DNA of 64,000 nt from Piezodorus guildinii. Taxonomy: Eukaryota; Arthropoda; Insecta; Hemiptera; Pentatomidae. The position numbers and the translations under genes were made by a program. Positions 10,602 through 21,697 of this stretch are shown here, one piece after another (position 1 is the first letter of the stretch; every line of letters starts with the position of its first letter). Location of the stretch: the NCBI GenBank assembly GCA_023052935.1, contig CM041295.1, positions 166,241,366-166,305,365 of the forward strand, written 5' to 3'. A model generated the notes under the pieces. It saw only the letters and a program-made list of their open reading frames with translations. It was not told the DNA's origin and did not search any database.

Positions 10602-11952
10602 CTAAATCAGATAAGGAGCTGTAATTCTACCATTAACCATCTATAACTTTTCGATGAATTTTCACTAAGCTATTTTACTCAGGACATGCAGAGAATATGA
10701 AATAACTACTGCCTAGGTATGTATATGCCACATTCAATTATTTTTATATGAAATAATAAAAATGATTCAATATCAGTTAAGCATTTTCTTTTAATTACAT
10801 GATTAAGAAACACAAAAACAAGATTTTAAATCAGTACAGAAACAAACAATTATACAGCATATTTTGTACAATCTAACTGCTGAAAATAATCATTAAAAAT
10901 CCATGACTTAACACTTGAGCAAGACAAATAACAACTCACACTGGTGATAAAAAAATTGGCGCACCTAGATTTTTATTAATAAATGTATCTTAACGAATGT
11001 ATAACGCGTTCTAGTAACTATTTTTCATTTCTTAACTAAAATTAACACATTTCACTTCAATATTATGTTAATAACCCTCCCTAGTAAATAAAAAACAGAT
11101 AAAGGTTCATAAGCAAGACTGCATCAGTTAATAATGTGACTTTAAATGTACATGTTTTCCTTCATAAAGTGATTTTTGTTTTAATTTTCTTTCATTTTGT
11201 TTTTGAGTGTGGTTGTTTTTTAATCTTTTTCTTTCAATAAAATAGTTTTGCAAGCGAAGAAAGTTGCTAGAATAACTAATTTTTCCTTAGCAGGCAGGCT
11301 GTTTTTTTTTTTGTGTTTTTGTTTTTTTCAATTAGTCCACGTAATTCAATTGGAAAATTCTTTATTTACAAATCCACTTGGACGAAATCGTGTGGAAAAA
11401 ATAAGGCCACTTTTCAAGAAATTGGGGTCTGTGTTTTTCAGAATCCTAAGCATCATAACTTATTAAATATAACAAAATATGTTAAATGAAACCTTTATCC
11501 ATCCCCCCAAAAATAATTAATAATCAAAAATATTTTTCGAAAAAGAATTTGACAATAATTCTACATTTGTTCAGCAGTTATTACTTCAGTATAAACTGGA
11601 AGGAGGAGATGACTAATTATTTAACTTATACTTTACCTAAAATGTAACACACTCAGCTAACATAGCCTAAAAGAGTTGTTATTAGTAATACAAATACTGT
11701 TTTCTTTATATTTTATTTTTCATCATCCACCAACAGGCCAAAGCACAATTACAGGTGGTAAATCATAAAAAAAATCACATGACACTATATTAATTAAAAT
11801 AATAATAACAATTGAAATTCAAACTAATTTTTAATGTACTACATGCCGCTTAATTTATAAAATAAATAAAAATCAGCCCCAGCTCTGTGTCATTTCAATT
11901 TAAAGATGAGAAAAAAAAAAAAAAAAAATTCCCCTGCTGTATATATATTTAC
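10602..11952. other. Intron 7 of the dynein gene, A+T-rich, nothing recognised
   Basis: No transposon or conserved ORF was recognised. Long T-runs occur near 11300 and an A-run near 11910. Confidence 0.5.
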
Positions 11953-12159
11953 CGCTGAAACCCATAGCTCCACACCACTGTGCCTGGCACCATCAATCAG
12001 TGGGACTGGCTTTTCCTCATAATATGGGTCATTCTTTGGGGTATACATAACATCTGGGAATGTTTTCTCTGGCCACTTCAGAATTGGGGGTATAAACTTT
12101 ACTGTTTCAAGATCTTCTGATATAAAATGAGTTGCTCCCAAGTCAAAAGTGAAAACTAG
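11953..12159 (-). CDS. Dynein heavy chain exon 7 (linker, with extra loop)
   Basis: 207 bp, phase 0 at both ends, acceptor ACATACAG and donor GTAAAT. It encodes LVFTFDLGATHFISEDLETV, matching the linker stretch with (M)xSxEGExV. It ends HSGVELWVSA, matching the VExWL strand. Between them is a ~30-residue proline-rich stretch containing KWPEKTFPDVMYTPKNDPYY, longer than I expect in this place. Confidence 0.8.
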
Positions 12160-12959
12160 CTGTATGTAAAAAAAATAAAATGTGAGCATGGTAAAAAAAC
12201 TTCATATTTATAAAAAAAATTTAAGAGTATTTAATTTTAATGCAACAGCATTCAACATAAGTACTCTTAGCAAAATAATAAAAGATATTCCTATTTAGAA
12301 TCTGCTAGGTCAATGATACAGAAAAGTATATTTAATTTAGATTAATTAATTAATTAAGATTTAATTTACAACAGTTTTGTGGTCTAAAAATTAATTTGAA
12401 TGAATTAAAAAAATGGAATTAATAAAGAATAGTATTAATATAAAAATTTAATTTTGCCTTGAGTATCATTCGTCACTGTAATTTTGAGTAACAGATTAAG
12501 TCTATTTCATGCTTTGTAATAGATTAGAAACAGTTATTAAGAACAAATTTTAGTTTAAAAGCATTGAATAAACTCAGAGTTGTGAATAATATACAACTGA
12601 ACCATTGAATCCCTGGTAATCCAGTAAAATAGAAAATAGGATGCATAAAAAAAAAAAAAAAAAAGAAAAGAAAAGAGAAGAAAAAACAGATGCTGAACAA
12701 CTAAGAGCTGTAGATAATAACCAGTACATGGTTTTTATCTAAGAGCTGTATATAATAATTGGTACATGCTTATTATTCCAGAAAGTGAATGAAGGAAGTA
12801 CTGAGTATAAGCCCAGAATAAAAACCCTTAGTAATAAGCTAAGCATAGGAAATAGCTTTGAACAGAACAGATATGAGAAAAGTTTTTCTTGAATGGAAGG
12901 TATGGGTGAAGTATTGAAAGAGTATGAATTTTAATCCTCATCCACAATATTATGGCAAA
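12160..12959. other. Intron sequence, purine-rich tract, nothing recognised
   Basis: Part of dynein intron 6. It contains an A-rich/AAAAG-type tract at about 12647-12690. No gene resemblance was seen. Confidence 0.5.
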
Positions 12960-13410
12960 AATTAAAAAATATTAGGACAAGGCACCTTCCAAGCAGAACT
13001 CCTTAAATATGAAAGGTATGGTGTCAATAAATGTAATTTATTCACAAGATAACCTTTTCAAATGTGAGGAAGAAACCATGCCAGAAGAATGGTGATTAGT
13101 GATAACATGGCCAATTCAGATAACAAGCAATGAAAAAGTTCCTTCCAAACTATAAGGCTGATTTCCCGATGGTTTACTACTGACCAAACATTCTCACTAA
13201 GGCTAATTCTTAAAAAAAGTTTTGAATACAAATTGGCCACTCATCATTCAGTTACTTCAAGTCAGATTAGGTTATTGATGACATGAAAGAGTTATTTAAT
13301 GCTCTTTCTGATTTCCATATCCCATTAAAACTTGCCCATCTAAATAAAGAAATGAGAAAAAGGGCATAATCCTTCAAGCTTTGTACAAATTAAGGAGCAT
13401 GCTTTTTATA
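12960..13410 (+). pseudogene. Possible degraded RT fragment of a non-LTR element
   Basis: Short pieces in different frames recall the N-terminal RT region of RTE-like elements: AELLKYERYGVNKCNLFTR, then MPEEW, and LKKSFEYKLATHHSVTSSQI in the place of the QxGFRxxRST region. Many stops are present. It directly abuts the gypsy LTR fragment at 13415. The resemblance is weak and was judged by eye. Confidence 0.35.
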
Positions 13411-13414
13411 AGGT

Positions 13415-16002
13415 TGTAGCGGAGTGGGTACTCTAACCTTCATTTAATCGTACCACTCGCAAGCATAAATCGCGTCAGCCAGTGGGCAAGCCACCTACAT
13501 ATCGTGCCTAAGAAGGATGGAGGTTTGAGGCCTTGCGGAGATTACCGACGTTTGAATTCTAAGACGGCGCCCGATCGATACGCAGTCCCGAATATAGCCG
13601 ACTTCAATATCAGTCTACACGGGAAACGAATCTTTAGTAAATTAGACCTTAAAAGGGCCTATTACCAGATTCTATTATTACCCCCTTTGGGCTTTTCGAG
13701 TAGTTCGGATGTGTTTTGGACTCCGAAACGCTGCTCAGACTTTCCAGAAATTTTTGGATACTGTCTTACGGGGTCTTGACTTCGTCTATGCCTACCTAGA
13801 CATCTTCATCGCATCAACAGACGAAGAGGAACGCAAGAAGCACCTAGACGAAGTCTTTCGGCGCTTTCAGCAGCACGGTTTAATAATAAACCTCTCTAAA
13901 TACGTTTTTGCGGTAGAAGAGGTAGATTTTTTGGGACATAAGGTTACGCGACAAGGCATCACTGTGCTGCCGGAAAAGTTTGAGGCCATCAGCAAGTATC
14001 CGCGTCTCACTACAGTTTCGGAACTTCGTCGTTTCTTGGGAATGGTGAATTTTTAGAGGCGTTGCCTTCCTCATGCGGCTTCTATACAGTCACCGTTGAA
14101 AGCATTTTTATCCGGAACCAAGAAAAACGACAAGACGCCAATCTCGTGGACGGATACCTCGATTAAAGCATTCGAAGACTGCAAAGAGGCTCTTCGCAAC
14201 GCCGCTATTATTGCGCATCCGAATCCAGAAGCGGAGCTTGTTTTGGCCTGCGATGCTTCAAACAGCTATGGGTGCAGCGCTTCAACAAAAGGAAAATGGC
14301 GTATGGCGACCTCTGGGTTTTTTTTACAAAGGTTTTTACCAAATCTCAGCGTAATTACTCCACCTATGACCGCGAACTGTTGGCCATCCATCAGGCGATC
14401 CGACATTTCCGATCTCAGGTTGAAGGCCGACACTTCATCATATGGACGGACCACAGGCCTCTCTTGTTTGCATTCGATCAAAAGCCAGAGTCCTTCCACA
14501 CCTATACGAATTTGGTGGGTGAATTATATTAGCCAATTCACCACTGACATTCGTTACGTCACGGGGTTGGATAACAACGTCGCTGATGCTTTATCAAGAG
14601 TGGAGGAAATTGGAGCTCCAGGTGGAACGGATATGTTATGTGAAGCGCAAAGCAATGACGATGCGATTCCAGCGTTGCTGGAAAACCCCAAGCTGCAACT
14701 GAAATGGATGGAGTTACCGGTTCTCGAGAGCCGGCTCCTTCGCGAAACATCTAAACCTACAGCTCGTCCCTACGTACCTGAAATAATGCGCCGTACTATT
14801 TTCCAACAAATACACAACCTTACCATCCTGGAGTCCGTGGGTCTCGTAGGCTCATTAGCCAGAGATTTTTTGGCCTAATCAAAATGTGGATATAGGGAAG
14901 TGGGCGAAAGCATGTATCACCTGTCAGCGATCAAAAGTCCAGAGCCACACCGTGGCCCCTCCTGGTATGTTTCTACCTTCAGCTCGATTTGAGCATGTTC
15001 ACCTAGATATTATAGGACCTCTACCACTTTCAGCAGGTATGCGATATTGCTTAACGGTGGTGGACAGATACACTAGATGGCCAGAAGCACATCCAATAGC
15101 AGAAATTTCGGCAGCTACATGCGCTGAAGCACTTTGTGCGGTATGGATTACTCGCTTCGGTGTTCCGGCTCGCATCACAACTGATCTATATCGGGGCGTC
15201 TATTCGAATCGGATTTATTCCGTGAGTTATCGAAGACCTTAGGATTCTAGCGCTGCCGAACTACAGCATACCACCAACAAGTCCAATGGTTGCGTCGAGA
15301 GATGGCATCGTACTTTGAAGACAGCCCTAACGGCGCAGTTCAACAGCAATGCCTGGACCAGCCTGCTGCCTATGTTACTGCTGGGACTTCGCACGGCAAT
15401 ATGGGATGACAACGTCACATGTGTCTTAGAGATGACTTTCGGTCAACCTCTTCGGCTTCCTGGTGAATTTTTAGAAGAATCTAGGCAACGGGAAAGCGCT
15501 GGAGAGTTTGTTCGACAACTAAGGGAGCAATTAGTGAGTCTCAGGCCGGATGCCTACCGGACGCCCACTAGAAAACCCTTTGTTCACCCAGACCCCTTAA
15601 CGTGCTCCCATGTCTTTTTGAGGGACGATATGGTGCAAAGACCACTCATCCCACCTTATACGGACCCCTACAAAGTTTTAAAAAGACATAAGAAGACGTT
15701 TGTTCTTCAACTGCTTAGTGGTTCCAAAATTGTAACCATAGACCGATTGAAGCCAGCATTCCTCCTCCAGAATCAAGATTCACCTTGTGCTCAGCCGGTC
15801 CCTCAGAAGGTTTTAACGGAACACAATGACTCCGCCGAGCCTGTTCGCCAAGTTCCTGACCCCAGGATGACTCGTAGTGGAAGAATAGTCAGACCACCGA
15901 GCCGAGTCCTCGACGCAGTCATTGAGGGGAGGTGATGTAGCGGAGTGGGTACTCTAACCTTCAGTTAATCGTACCACTCGCAAGCATAAATCGCGTTAGC
16001 CA
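13415..16002 (+). mobile_element. Ty3/gypsy retrotransposon remnant with 67-bp terminal repeats
   Basis: A 67-bp direct repeat (13415-13481 and 15936-16002; begins TGTAGCGGAGTGGGTACTCT, ends AGCCA) bounds a broken pol gene. A purine-rich tract (GAGGGGAGG) sits just left of the right repeat, as expected for a polypurine tract. The left repeat runs straight into RT coding sequence, so gag, protease and the rest of the 5' region are deleted. No matching target duplication was found. Confidence 0.82.
13472..15934 (+). pseudogene. Ty3/gypsy pol (RT, RNase H, integrase), frameshifted
   Basis: RT begins SQWASHLHIVPKKDGGLRPC, then GDYRRLN, FSKLDLKRAYYQI, FGLRNAAQTFQKFLDTVLRG, FVYAYLDIFIAS and VDFLGHKVT, with FLGMVNF. 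The catalytic YxDD is seen as AYLD-I, so the second Asp is lost. RNase H: LVLACDASNSYG, then after a shift STYDRELLAIHQAIRHF and WTDHRPLLF. Integrase: [32 protein letters not shown], then after a break the TAYHQQSNG-like region and ETWHRTLK-like WHRTLK. The C-terminal DPYKVLKRHKKTFVLQLL precedes IDRLKPAFL. At least four frame breaks are needed to read it. Not functional. Confidence 0.85.
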
Positions 16003-16726
16003 CTTGGACACATAATTTGTCTAATTCATATTTTCGGTTGTGAATATTTTTTATATGTTCATTAAATTTATTTGTATATATTTTATAAAATGTGTACCAG
16101 GTGGCTAACTAAAAAGTAACCTTCCTCTAATTAAAACATATGTTTTTAATGTTGTTGAAAAAGCTTGTATGAATATAATAAAATGTGCTTTTTGGTTATA
16201 AAAGTTTAAATTTATAAGTAAGAACTAGTTTTAACAAAACACGTTAAAAGGTCATACAGCAGGATGATGCATGAGCCACATTAGCCAGTTGATGCTTAAA
16301 ATAGTGCAATACTACATATATTGGTTTCCAAGATGTACTGGTGTCTCATATGATTTTTGCTTTAGGTTAGTGTCAGAAAATAGATGCTACTTTGGGCTAA
16401 TTAAACTTTTCAGAAATAAGTTAATTGCCAATCACACCAACGCGAGACTTTAATAAACTCACTTATGATCTAAAGCTTAGATCCAAACTGCTGCACAAGA
16501 TAGAGAGGAGTGGCAGAGGCCATTGAAATAGTCTCTGACTCTGAACTTGATCAACAATCAAATTCTTTCATTTACTCTTAATAGAAGATTTCTTATTTCA
16601 AATTATATTCCTGATTATCATAAAATTATACTCTAGTTACATATTTGCAAACTCAACTTTTCATAGTTACCAAAAATTACATTTCACTGAATTATAACAT
16701 TCATTAAAGCAGATTTTAATACTTAC
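16003..16726. other. Intron sequence, nothing recognised
   Basis: Between the right gypsy repeat and dynein exon 6. No conserved ORF or repeat was identified. Confidence 0.5.
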
Positions 16727-16954
16727 CTTATTTATGTAATCAAATATCCGCTTTAGGTAACTTAGCAGTAGCCAAGGGGTAGTACAGACGCTTATAATTT
16801 CAAGAAATTCATTGTTGCTAATAAAGAAAAACCTTGGTGATGATAACCTCTTAACATCAAAATAAATATTTAATTCACTTAGAGCCATATCAAATAACTC
16901 TAATGCTTTATTTATGTGATGTAGAATGCCTGGGGGTGACATAATATTTAATAA
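16727..16954 (-). CDS. Dynein heavy chain exon 6 (linker, FPRFFFLSNDELLEI-like)
   Basis: 228 bp, phase 0 at both ends, acceptor TTTTTTTCAG and donor GTAAGT. It contains LSELNIYFDVKRLSSPRFFF followed by ISNNEFLEIIS, the strongest linker signature (family consensus LxxYLExKRxxFPRFYFLSNDELLEIL). The segment after it normally reads VQPHLKKCF; here it is LLLSYLKRIFDYINK, so the QPH motif is lost. Confidence 0.9.
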
Positions 16955-17635
16955 CTGAAAAAAAATTATCATTAGTTGTATTCAAATGATTTAAACAATA
17001 TTTACTCAAGTATAATTGTTATACGAATTATTTTTTGCTTCAACACTAAAGGTACTAGGCAGTAAAATATCTTAAACATGGTTTTATATTCAGGAAAATA
17101 TACAGACATTAGTTAGACACCTTATCTAGTACACACATTGGTAAAAAATTTAAAATGGTATTCCAGCTTTCAGTGTTGATAACAAAACTTTTGACAGCAT
17201 TGAGAACTGATCTAGTAGTATAAATTAAATTCTTTATACACTTACAGGACTCTACTGGTCTTTAACCCACTATAAACAGGTACATACGGCATATTTATAT
17301 TTTTAGATTGCTTAACACATTCACGCCAGCACCTACCACTGGTGGCCCGTGCTAGTCTATCTTATTGGACGGCGCATACCACAGGTATTTCCATATTCAT
17401 GTTATCTATTATTTATAAGGGAAAAATAAAAAAAAATAAAACATTTTAACTGCCTTTCGAGTTACACTTACTGGCAACAAAGCACGAATTACACAAAGTC
17501 CAAAATAAGCACTAACTAGACTGTTAGCAAACATACAACTTGTATACAGGTCTCAACAGCCAATAATCGATGAAACGTGGCATAAAATAGAGCCGCCGCC
17601 CCACAGAGTAGACATTACCTGCATAATTATCAGAG
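16955..17635. other. Intron sequence, nothing recognised
   Basis: Part of dynein intron 5. A TTAACACATTCACGCC stretch near 17311 recalls piggyBac-type ends, but no partner end was found. Confidence 0.45.
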
Positions 17636-17639
17636 GTTA

Positions 17640-18545
17640 TATCTAGTTCCGCAGGCTCTATCGAACCATAGGCCATTCATGTTGAAGTCTCTTTCGCTGA
17701 ACTTTTTTTTAAGGAAATGGATAAATTTTTCATAGATTTCTTTCTTTTTTTCCCCTATCCACTTTGCTTGCTTGTTCGAGGTCGTTAAAAGTCAAATCTT
17801 ACGGTGTGATCCAAAATGATAGCTAGCTTACTGATCTCAGGGAATTTCAGGATATCAGCATATCGCGTGGAACCATCCGCGTCAACCGAGTTAACTTCCT
17901 CGAAACAGACGAAATTTCTTTGCATAAAGAGCTTCATCAACTAATGATTTACTGTGTGGTGATCGCGTGTTATCAGGAGGGAGTTGTTGGGACATTTCCC
18001 CAGCACGTGTGCAGGTGTTTCTGGTTCTCTGTTACACTTGCGACAAAGGGACCCAACATCTCTAACCTGTCCGCTGACACATGGGACTCCACACAGGGGT
18101 ACATAGTATATATTAAGTTTTAGGGCCTTGGACCATTCATACCCCGAAAATATCTGTTTTTCGTAAATATATTTAATAGCTTTCATAGTTTCTTTAAAAT
18201 GGCGTACACAAATGTCCAGCCACCTGCATTTGGCCGATTCCTCAACAGAGTTTTCTCGTTGAGACTGCCGTAGAGCTCTCATACTCCACTGTTCCTGCTT
18301 AACCCCCCGTCTCTCGGCACATTCAGCAACCTCGGCTAAATAATCGAAAGTGGACTGGACCAGGGCGTCCGGTATATTGGACAGTTGCTGAGCTTTAGAC
18401 CAGGGTTGAAGAGGAGCCTCCCATTGGCAAAGGATCTAAAGTGACCTAGAAATGTGGGTGCTTGAAAATTGGTTGAGTGTAATATTGGTCTAATCACCTG
18501 CTTGCACGGTCCTTGGCCTAGAAACAATATGAATCTCAATATGCA
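17640..18545 (-). pseudogene. R2-like non-LTR element, C-terminal fragment with zinc finger and REL-type endonuclease
   Basis: The minus strand reads a CCHC finger with its typical surroundings: CRKCNREPETPAHVLGKCPN, then a TRDHHT stretch. It continues into FEEVNSVDADGSTRYADILK and ILDHTVRFDFNDLEQASKVD, which resemble the restriction-enzyme-like endonuclease of R2-type elements (DPTVRFE and the following region). Upstream are helical W-containing segments. No RT core is visible and no 28S rDNA flanks it. Stops and shifts occur toward both ends. Confidence 0.65.
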
Positions 18546-18903
18546 CTGAACACAAGACCCTTCAAGGGTTGTAGAGGTACAAGTTTTTCATACGATAAGA
18601 TGTATCGTACATTTTGGTTCAGGTTGGATTATCTCATTATCTACCTACCTCAAAGTGAACATTTAATTTCCATGAAATCTTTTTTTATTGTCTAATACAA
18701 CAAATTATAATCTACAAAAATCAGATTTTTTTTTTTGTTTTTTCCTCACTCTCCTTCTACGGACTTAGTATGTTAAATATCATATACAGAGTGTCTCATA
18801 AATGTAAAGTGATGTTACGCGAGCAGATACTTGACTTAAAGAGGAACTAAAAAACAAAATTCGTCATAATTGCAGTAGCCCAGAAAAAATTAAGAATACT
18901 TAC
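18546..18903. other. Intron sequence, nothing recognised
   Basis: Stretch between the R2-like remnant and dynein exon 5. It contains a T-run near 18727 and no coding resemblance. Confidence 0.5.
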
Positions 18904-19039
18904 AATTTTTATAGATCTAGCTGGGTTAACATATTTATTATGCCACATAAGTTCTGCTGACATAAAATTATATAAGACTAATCCTGCATCTTTGTCTATT
19001 CCAATACAATCAACAACTTGCTTCAGGTATAACCATTTG
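18904..19039 (-). CDS. Dynein heavy chain exon 5 (linker)
   Basis: 136 bp with acceptor TTTTTTAG and donor GTAAGTA. It encodes KWLYLKQVVDCIGIDKDAGL then VLYNFMSAELMWHNKYVN, ending SIKI. The WLYLE-type motif after a Gln-containing turn is a dynein linker hallmark. The exon ends in phase 0. Confidence 0.8.
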
Positions 19040-19834
19040 CTAAAAAATAAATTATATATAGATATTATATAAACAATTTATATTTTTTTCTGAATACAAA
19101 AATATATTATAAGTTTAATCATAAACAAACTATAAAGTAAGTAAAAGGAAAGATTACAAAAGATAGTACTTGAACAGACCATTTGAACTTCCTTAAAACA
19201 AAAAAAATCATATGAACTAGGGTTCAAGCCCATACAGAAATTAGGATTTTTACATTTAGTGCTTTTTTTAAATGTCACATATTTTTTTCAATTGGAAGCA
19301 TTTATTAGTACTTAAGGTCCTGTCACTCTATACAGTGCCATTGAAAATATAGTATGACTTAATCCATAATAAAAGGGTATTTGGATGGAAAAATAATGAA
19401 AAAGATTATTTACAGTTGGTAAAATAGGTTTAATAATTTATTGAACATATATTAACAAATGGATGTGATAACACAAAATATTGCTCATTTACCTTTATAA
19501 GAACATTAAAAAACCATACAACCTAATTGAGAAGGAAATATTCGTGATGCATTCATTAGAGGCATTGTGCAACTTGATGGGAAACTTGGCCAGAGTTAGA
19601 TGTATTGAAAACTTAAAAAAATACTGCAGTCATAACTACAAAGATGTCACAATTACGTATTAACATATGTAAGTCAAGTTAGTTTGAGTTTTAGAACCAG
19701 GAAATGTTTTGGGACCATGAATTATCCCTCATAGATCAAACAACGTACCTAAGGTATTACTATATAAGAGAGCATGTATTCCCAAATAAAAAAATATAAG
19801 TGTGGATGTAATTAGTTGACCGTTGAGAATTACT
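19040..19834. other. Intron 4 sequence, nothing recognised
   Basis: A+T-rich with no supported feature. Confidence 0.5.
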
Positions 19835-20003
19835 GGAAGGAATTAGTCCGGGTGGCGGTCATTAAATGAAACAACTAAATAGTTTCAACTATTTATTGTT
19901 TGCCAACGTTTTGACCCCCATTGTGGGTCATCGTCAGGGCGCATGGTGGGAGAATGGAAACAGTTTCCATTCTCCCACCATGCCACCCGGACTAATTCCT
20001 TCC
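19835..20003 (-). mobile_element. 169-bp hairpin element with 22-bp perfect terminal inverted repeats
   Basis: Ends 19835-19856 and 19982-20003 are perfect inverted repeats beginning GGAAGGAATTAGTCCGGGTG. A second internal palindrome (GGTGGGAGAATGGAAAC and its complement) lies at about 19945-19980. On the minus strand the middle carries a hammerhead-like core. A related element of similar size and end sequence is at 55153-55334. No coding capacity. I found no target duplication. Confidence 0.75.
19902..19939 (-). ncRNA. Hammerhead-ribozyme-like core
   Basis: Minus-strand order is CTGACGA (19931-19937), a 6-bp stem TGACCC/GGGTCA with a short loop (19912-19930), then AAAAC and GTTGGC. The hammerhead consensus is CUGAUGA, stem II, GAAA. 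Two core positions differ here, and stems I and III and the cleavage site could not be established by eye. The better-preserved relative is at 55199-55236. Hammerhead motifs are known in Penelope-like elements and animal retrozymes. Confidence 0.45.
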
Positions 20004-20321
20004 AACAAAAAAATATAAGACTTGGACTAGCTTGGGTTGTAGATAAGTTGCTTCACTACCTATGATATGACATTCACCTTAGCAGATATATTTGTGCCCA
20101 AATCAAGATCCAATGCACATATTGAAAGGTGGGTGAGTGTTCAGGTTTCAAACAAACAATGTCATATACAAACCTAGTAAAAATTATGTAGCTGATCTCA
20201 ATTCCAGGTATTTGGGAGCACAGATCAGGAGGACCATACTCGATTCCCAAGGTATCATCCACCACATGCATGGTATCTGATAGGAGGCATGTGTATATAT
20301 AAATATAAATAAAAAAGGGAG

Positions 20322-20464
20322 CAGCCTGATTGTCAACATTTGTGCCTGATTGTCAAGAACCCATACCATAACCTGAGAGTAAAATGAGTTTTAATAAAGT
20401 AAATATTGTGTTAATTGATTTTTTTTAAAAGAATATTTAAAAAAAATAAGTATATTATATAATT
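20322..20464 (+). mobile_element. Short gypsy-type LTR followed by tRNA-Lys-type primer site
   Basis: A segment containing TGTGCCTGATTGTCAAGAAC (from 20341) recurs at 25890-26010. Immediately to the right is TGGCGCCCAACGTGGGG (20465-20481), the primer-binding site used by gypsy-group elements with tRNA-Lys. Immediately to the left is a polypurine-like AAAAAAGGGAG (20311-20321). The exact left LTR edge is uncertain (20322 or 20341) because the first 13 bp of the repeat occur twice. Confidence 0.75.
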
Positions 20465-20481
20465 TGGCGCCCAACGTGGGG
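20465..20481 (+). other. Primer-binding site, gypsy type
   Basis: TGGCGCCCAACGTGGGG directly follows the LTR. This sequence is the established PBS of Drosophila gypsy-like elements, complementary to the 3' end of tRNA-Lys. Confidence 0.85.
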
Positions 20482-20569
20482 TTTAATTTTTTAAATATTA
20501 AGACCACGACAATCAGTGCAAAATTTATAGTTTACTAAGTTTTTTAAGTGTTATTTGTGAGCAAACAAT

Positions 20570-20911
20570 ATGGAGGACCAAGGAACAAATAGATATTTAG
20601 ATAAGGTAGAAATGTTCAAGCAAATGATGATGATGATGGAAAAATTGGAACAAAAGATGGATAAATTTGGAACAAAAGTATTAGAAACGTTTACAAGTAT
20701 TACAACAGAAATGAAAATTGATTCTCAGAAAAGAACCTCCACTGAAGATGAAGAAAACAAGAATAAAGAGCCTACAGACCAAGAGAGTGAAGAGTTTACA
20801 ACAGAAACAGTACCTCCTATTTGTACAGAAGAAGTTCTATCAAACACTTCACATTTCAATGGTATTGAAGAGATTCAGGAAAAGACAGTAAGGGTTAGGG
20901 TATTGGAGTAG
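20570..20911 (+). CDS. gag N-terminal fragment of gypsy-like element
   Basis: 113-aa ORF starting MEDQGTNRYLDKVEMF, 90 bp downstream of the PBS, where gag should begin. It is Met/Lys/Glu-rich with a likely coiled coil at ~10-50 (MMMMMEKLEQKMDKF). No capsid or zinc knuckle is present, so this is a truncated gag or a divergent leader ORF. Position next to LTR and PBS is the main support. Confidence 0.5.
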   Translation: MEDQGTNRYLDKVEMFKQMMMMMEKLEQKMDKFGTKVLETFTSITTEMKIDSQKRTSTEDEENKNKEPTDQESEEFTTETVPPICTEEVLSNTSHFNGIEEIQEKTVRVRVLE

Positions 20912-20989
20912 GTGCTCAACCTCTTGGTTATTAGCACCGAATAAATTTGTAGTAACAGATTTGTTTTACTCTTTTTTGTTCTTTTTTCT

Positions 20990-21208
20990 TCTTTTTATTT
21001 ATTTATTTTTCCTTCTTTTTTTTTTATTTATTTATTTTTTTTAAATTTATTTATTTATTCTTTTTTTATTGTTTATTTTTTTTTTATTATTCTTTTGTTG
21101 ACACATTCTGAATTAGTGGATTTATTCCATTTTTTTCTTTATTTATTTATTATTTTTATATATATATATATTTTTTTTTTATTACTACTATTATTTTTTT
21201 TGTTTTCT
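20990..21208. repeat. T-rich low-complexity region with TTTA repeats
   Basis: Runs of TTTA and T with a short TATATATA block. It merges on the right into the T-run that is the poly(A) tail of the minus-strand element at 21209. Confidence 0.8.
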
Positions 21209-21209
21209 T

Positions 21210-21240
<31 letters not shown>

Positions 21241-21660
21241 CTTATAGTTCCGGGAGCAGAGAACATTCTTTGACGAACCTAATCAGTGAACTAACTGTTT
21301 CACTAGAGTCCTTCAAGCTCTCACTCAACGATCTAGCTAGGTTAAGTTTATCCATTTGTACATGAAATTTGGGGCAGTTCTCAATTATGTGTTTTATTGA
21401 GAGAGGCACTCTACACAAGTCACACATTGGTACGGGCTGCCTGAGGATGAGATGGAGATGTGTGAGTCTGCTATGTCCTATGCGAAGTCTCGCCAAAGCA
21501 GTTTCCTCGCGGCGATTACTTCGCAATGATGTATTCCATGGATCAGGCGATTGCTTGATATTTCTTAATTTATTGGTGTTGTCAAGTTCCGACCACATCT
21601 GTTCCCATGCCTGATATATTTTGACCTTAAGGTAATTTTTTACGTCTTCCTTGAAAAGAC
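21209..21660 (-). mobile_element. 5'-truncated non-LTR retrotransposon with poly(A) tail
   Basis: A ~32-nt T-run (21209-21240) is the poly(A) tail of a minus-strand insertion. It follows the ORF2 stop almost directly. Coding sequence extends to about 21600-21660, where it is truncated. Confidence 0.8.
21242..21598 (-). pseudogene. ORF2 C-terminus of a non-LTR element (after RNase H)
   Basis: 118 aa open frame reading LRSNRREETALARLRIGHSR, LTHLHLILRQPVPMCDLC and LSIKHIIENCPKF. The RLRIGHS/T and CxxC...H.....C motifs mark the C-terminal end of ORF2 in I/Jockey-type elements that carry RNase H. The RT and most of the RNase H are missing through 5' truncation. The frame is open to its natural stop. 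Confidence 0.8.
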
Positions 21661-21697
21661 AGTAATAACTAGTTCTATTGATGTGAAGAAAAGTGTG

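Noticed and set aside
17311..17420. piggyBac-type end (TTAACACATTCACGCC)
   Set aside because: No matching inverted end or TTAA on a second side was found.
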